A stretch of DNA of 64,000 nucleotides, taken from positions 310,001 through 374,000 of the forward strand of contig NZ_SNYW01000008.1 of assembly GCF_004363235.1 (NCBI RefSeq). The letters run 5' to 3'. Below, one piece after another: positions 62,303 through 64,000 of the stretch (positions are counted from its first letter, which is position 1; every line of letters begins with the position of its first letter). Origin of the DNA: Dongia mobilis. Its GTDB lineage: Bacteria; Pseudomonadota; Alphaproteobacteria; Dongiales; Dongiaceae. The notes beneath the pieces were generated by a model that was given only the letters and a program-made list of their open reading frames with translations, ran no database searches and was not told the origin of the DNA. The position numbers and the translations under genes were made by a program.

Positions 62303-63265
62303 ATGTTCTACCAGACCCGAACACTCACGCCCGTGCCCGCCGCCCCCCGTCTCACCATCATCTTCAACCCCATTGCCGGGCGCCGTCGCCGGGGCTTCCT
62401 CGAGGATGTCACCGACCGGCTGACGGCGCGCGGCTGGGCGATCGAATTACAGGCGACGGCGCGGCGCGGCGATGCCGAGCGCCTGGCCCGCGCCATCGTG
62501 CGGATGCCGAAGCAGGACCGCCCCGATCTGCTGGCCGTCGCCGGTGGTGACGGCACGATCGGCGAGGCGATCAACGGACTCGTGACCGCCGTGGATGCAG
62601 ATGCGATGCCCTTCGGCATCATCCCCATGGGGACGGCCAATGTGCTGGCGGCGGAAATCGGTCTCGCGGTCGATGCGGCGGCGATCGCCGCCACTCTTGA
62701 CGCGCGCCAGGCGCGCCGGGTCCATGTCGGTCTGGCGAATGGCCGCGCCTTCTCGCTGATGGTCGGGGCGGGATTCGACGCCCATGTCGTGGCCGGCGTT
62801 GATCCCGCAATGAAGAAGCGCCTCGGAAAGCTTGCCTATATGTGGCAGGCGCTGCGCGAGGCACGCCGCTTTCCCTACCCCACCTATCGCGTCAGCATCG
62901 ATGGCGGCGACCCGATCGAGGCGGCGTCGGTGATCGTGGCCAAGGGCCGGTATTACGGTGGCCGCCATGTGGTGGCACCGGCGGCCGACCTCGGCAAGGC
63001 GGGTTTCGAGATCTGCCTGTTCGAGCGCCGCGGCATTTTCCAGGTGCTGCGCTATGGACTGGCTCTCGCTCTCGGATGCCTGCCGCGGACGGCCGGCTAT
63101 GCCATCGCCAGCGGCAGCCGGGTGGAGATCACCGGGCCAATCGACGACCCGGTGCAGGGCGATGGCGACATCATCGGCCGCCTGCCCATGCGGATCGCCC
63201 TGGCGCCGATAAGGCTGCGCCTCATCATGCCGCGGCGGGATCCGACCGGCACCAGACCGGCTTGA
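62303..63265 (+). CDS. Diacylglycerol kinase catalytic-domain protein
   Basis: 320-residue lipid kinase family protein (YegS/DagK-like). IFNPIAGRRRRG near residues 18-29, the nucleotide loop AVAGGDGTIGEAINGLV near 77-93, GTANVLAAEIG and the later MVGAGFDAHVVAGV are all present. Such enzymes phosphorylate diacylglycerol or related lipids. The ATG at 62303 is the natural start, about 260 bases divergent from rpmH. Confidence 0.92.
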   Translation: MFYQTRTLTPVPAAPRLTIIFNPIAGRRRRGFLEDVTDRLTARGWAIELQATARRGDAERLARAIVRMPKQDRPDLLAVAGGDGTIGEAINGLVTAVDADAMPFGIIPMGTANVLAAEIGLAVDAAAIAATLDARQARRVHVGLANGRAFSLMVGAGFDAHVVAGVDPAMKKRLGKLAYMWQALREARRFPYPTYRVSIDGGDPIEAASVIVAKGRYYGGRHVVAPAADLGKAGFEICLFERRGIFQVLRYGLALALGCLPRTAGYAIASGSRVEITGPIDDPVQGDGDIIGRLPMRIALAPIRLRLIMPRRDPTGTRPA

Positions 63266-63417
63266 TCGCCCTCCCCCATATCGGCCATGCCGGCAAGCCA
63301 GGGGAGTGCCGAGATAACCCTGGTCCCAATCAATGACGCCGTGCCGTCGCGTGGCGAAATTCTAGCGTTTCCGAACCATAACAGCGCGGGCGCCGCATGA
63401 CTGCATCGCAGCGCACG

Positions 63418-63624
63418 CTAGGCCTTGGATGGGGTTCTGCTGTTGCCCTCGGTCGATGAAATCGGGTGGTCCGCAGCCTTGCTATGCGACGTTTCCGTCG
63501 CGCCTGTACCCTTACCGCGACTATCCAGAATAGCTTTCTGTGCATCGGCCAGCGAGCGCAAGGGAAGCAGCAGATAGTTGCTGACAAAGGGAACATTGAA
63601 AAGTCGACCTCGACGTTCAGTCAT
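63418..63624 (-). CDS. Small uncharacterised protein
   Basis: 68-residue protein (start MTERRGRLFNVPFVSNYLLL, C-terminal Ser/Thr/Gly-rich tail). Its ATG has GGAG seven bases upstream. The N-terminal half could form a short helix, the C-terminal half appears disordered. It follows the Crp/Fnr gene on the same strand past two hairpins. No family recognised. Confidence 0.5.
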   Translation of the reverse strand: MTERRGRLFNVPFVSNYLLLPLRSLADAQKAILDSRGKGTGATETSHSKAADHPISSTEGNSRTPSKA

Positions 63625-63731
63625 GCCAGTTCTCCGCTCGCTCCAGCAGTCCGGCGCGCAAGAAGGAGCCGTGTCAGATGAGGTAACCGTGCCAGATGGC
63701 GCATCTCAACAGGATGCATGTTGTGGCAGGC

Positions 63732-63772
63732 GCGTCTGTTCACATTTGAACAGGCGCATTCCGTATCGGAAT
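63732..63772. repeat. Two adjacent inverted repeats downstream of the Crp/Fnr gene
   Basis: GCGTCTGTTCA-CATT-TGAACAGGCGC (63732-63757) forms an 11-pair stem with one G-U-type mismatch; ATTCCG-TAT-CGGAAT (63758-63772) follows directly. They lie between the Crp/Fnr stop and the start of the small ORF, with no U-run. They may act as a terminator, an RNA-stabilising end or a binding site. Confidence 0.65.
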
Positions 63773-63788
63773 GACCAGGCACGAACAA

Positions 63789-64000
63789 TCAGTCGTGAAC
63801 GATGATATTCAGGAGGGAGGTGTGAACCTTCAAGCCGCCATTGTATTCGATGAAGCCGAGCTTCCGGAACTTGTTCATGAAAAAGTTAATGCGCGAGCGC
63901 GTGGTACCGACCTTCGCCGCAAGGATATCCTGATTTATCCGTGGAATGACGGCCTCCATCTTTCCTTCCTTGCCGAAATTGGCCAGCAGCAGGAGCAGGC
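63789..64000 (-). CDS. Crp/Fnr family transcriptional regulator (5' end missing)
   Basis: The 3' part of a Crp/Fnr regulator runs off the window. The visible C-terminal helix-turn-helix reads INQDILAAKVGTTRSRINFFMN, followed by FRKLGFIEYNGGLKVHTSLL. This winged-helix ending is common to an alphaproteobacterial Crp/Fnr subgroup. The sensory domain lies outside, so the signal (cAMP, oxygen, NO) cannot be told. It was found by translating to the window edge, since no start codon is present. Confidence 0.9.
   Translation of the reverse strand, partial: LLLLLANFGKEGKMEAVIPRINQDILAAKVGTTRSRINFFMNKFRKLGFIEYNGGLKVHTSLLNIIVHD

Overview
The window reads as a stretch of chromosome from a high-GC alphaproteobacterium, most likely in or near the Rhodospirillales. 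This rests on gene content and order rather than on any database comparison: a TimA/Tim44-like protein beside MltA, FxsA and SecB, the rpmH-rnpA-yidD-yidC-engB block, a PAS_5-type protein, a DUF1127 protein, and a Crp/Fnr regulator of the alphaproteobacterial type. I see no insertion sequence, prophage, CRISPR array, rRNA or tRNA. Genes are dense and often overlap by 4 bases (ATGA, GTGA or TTGA), so translational coupling is common.

Layout. 1-5 kb: the 3' end of hemN, the rdgB/rph pair, an HNH protein and a hybrid PAS histidine kinase. 5-11.6 kb: tldD, then one strikingly AT-rich orphan gene (6612-7802), then DUF599, PilZ, a GT39/ArnT-like membrane glycosyltransferase and a GST. 11.8-19.4 kb: a leucyl aminopeptidase and a housekeeping group (Smr protein, SecB, FxsA, TimA-like, MltA) with an SDR, a GNAT and a histidine phosphatase set among them. 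19.4-23.6 kb: a coupled lutABC L-lactate oxidation operon with an AraC regulator, then a glyoxalase-fold protein. 23.6-27.9 kb: an alpha/beta hydrolase and a PhyH dioxygenase-LacI-SDR-GNAT operon behind a 22-bp perfect palindromic operator. 28-32.4 kb: two MFS transporters, an FrhB-like flavo-iron-sulfur protein and a HigBA toxin-antitoxin pair whose promoter lies inside two abutting 17-bp operators. 32.4-37.8 kb: two small genes and a complete sugar ABC importer. 38-43.5 kb: a PAS_5 protein and the periplasmic nitrate reductase operon napEFDABC. 43.7-47.1 kb: a cobalamin riboswitch, its leader, and a BtuFCD-like ABC importer closed by a terminator. 47.1-55.1 kb: an SMR exporter, a LysR regulator, an ECF41-type sigma factor with its carboxymuconolactone-decarboxylase-like partner, exporters, and a KtrAB-like potassium system. 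55.2-58.6 kb: a DUF1223 protein, a 2OG-Fe(II) oxygenase-like protein and two tandem related lipoproteins. 58.6-62 kb: engB, yidC, yidD, rnpA, rpmH. 62.3-64 kb: a diacylglycerol-kinase-family protein, a small ORF and the 3' end of a Crp/Fnr regulator.

How the parts work together. The cell appears to be a respiratory heterotroph able to oxidise lactate, reduce nitrate in the periplasm and import sugars and corrinoids. The most informative non-coding signals are the cobalamin riboswitch, whose nearest translational target is a 28-codon leader ORF and not the transporter; a metal-regulator-like palindrome just before the transporter gene; an ECF41 promoter match with exact 16-bp spacing; and the HigBA and LacI operators. 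The best candidate for something undescribed is the AT-rich orphan at 6612-7802, with the riboswitch leader second.
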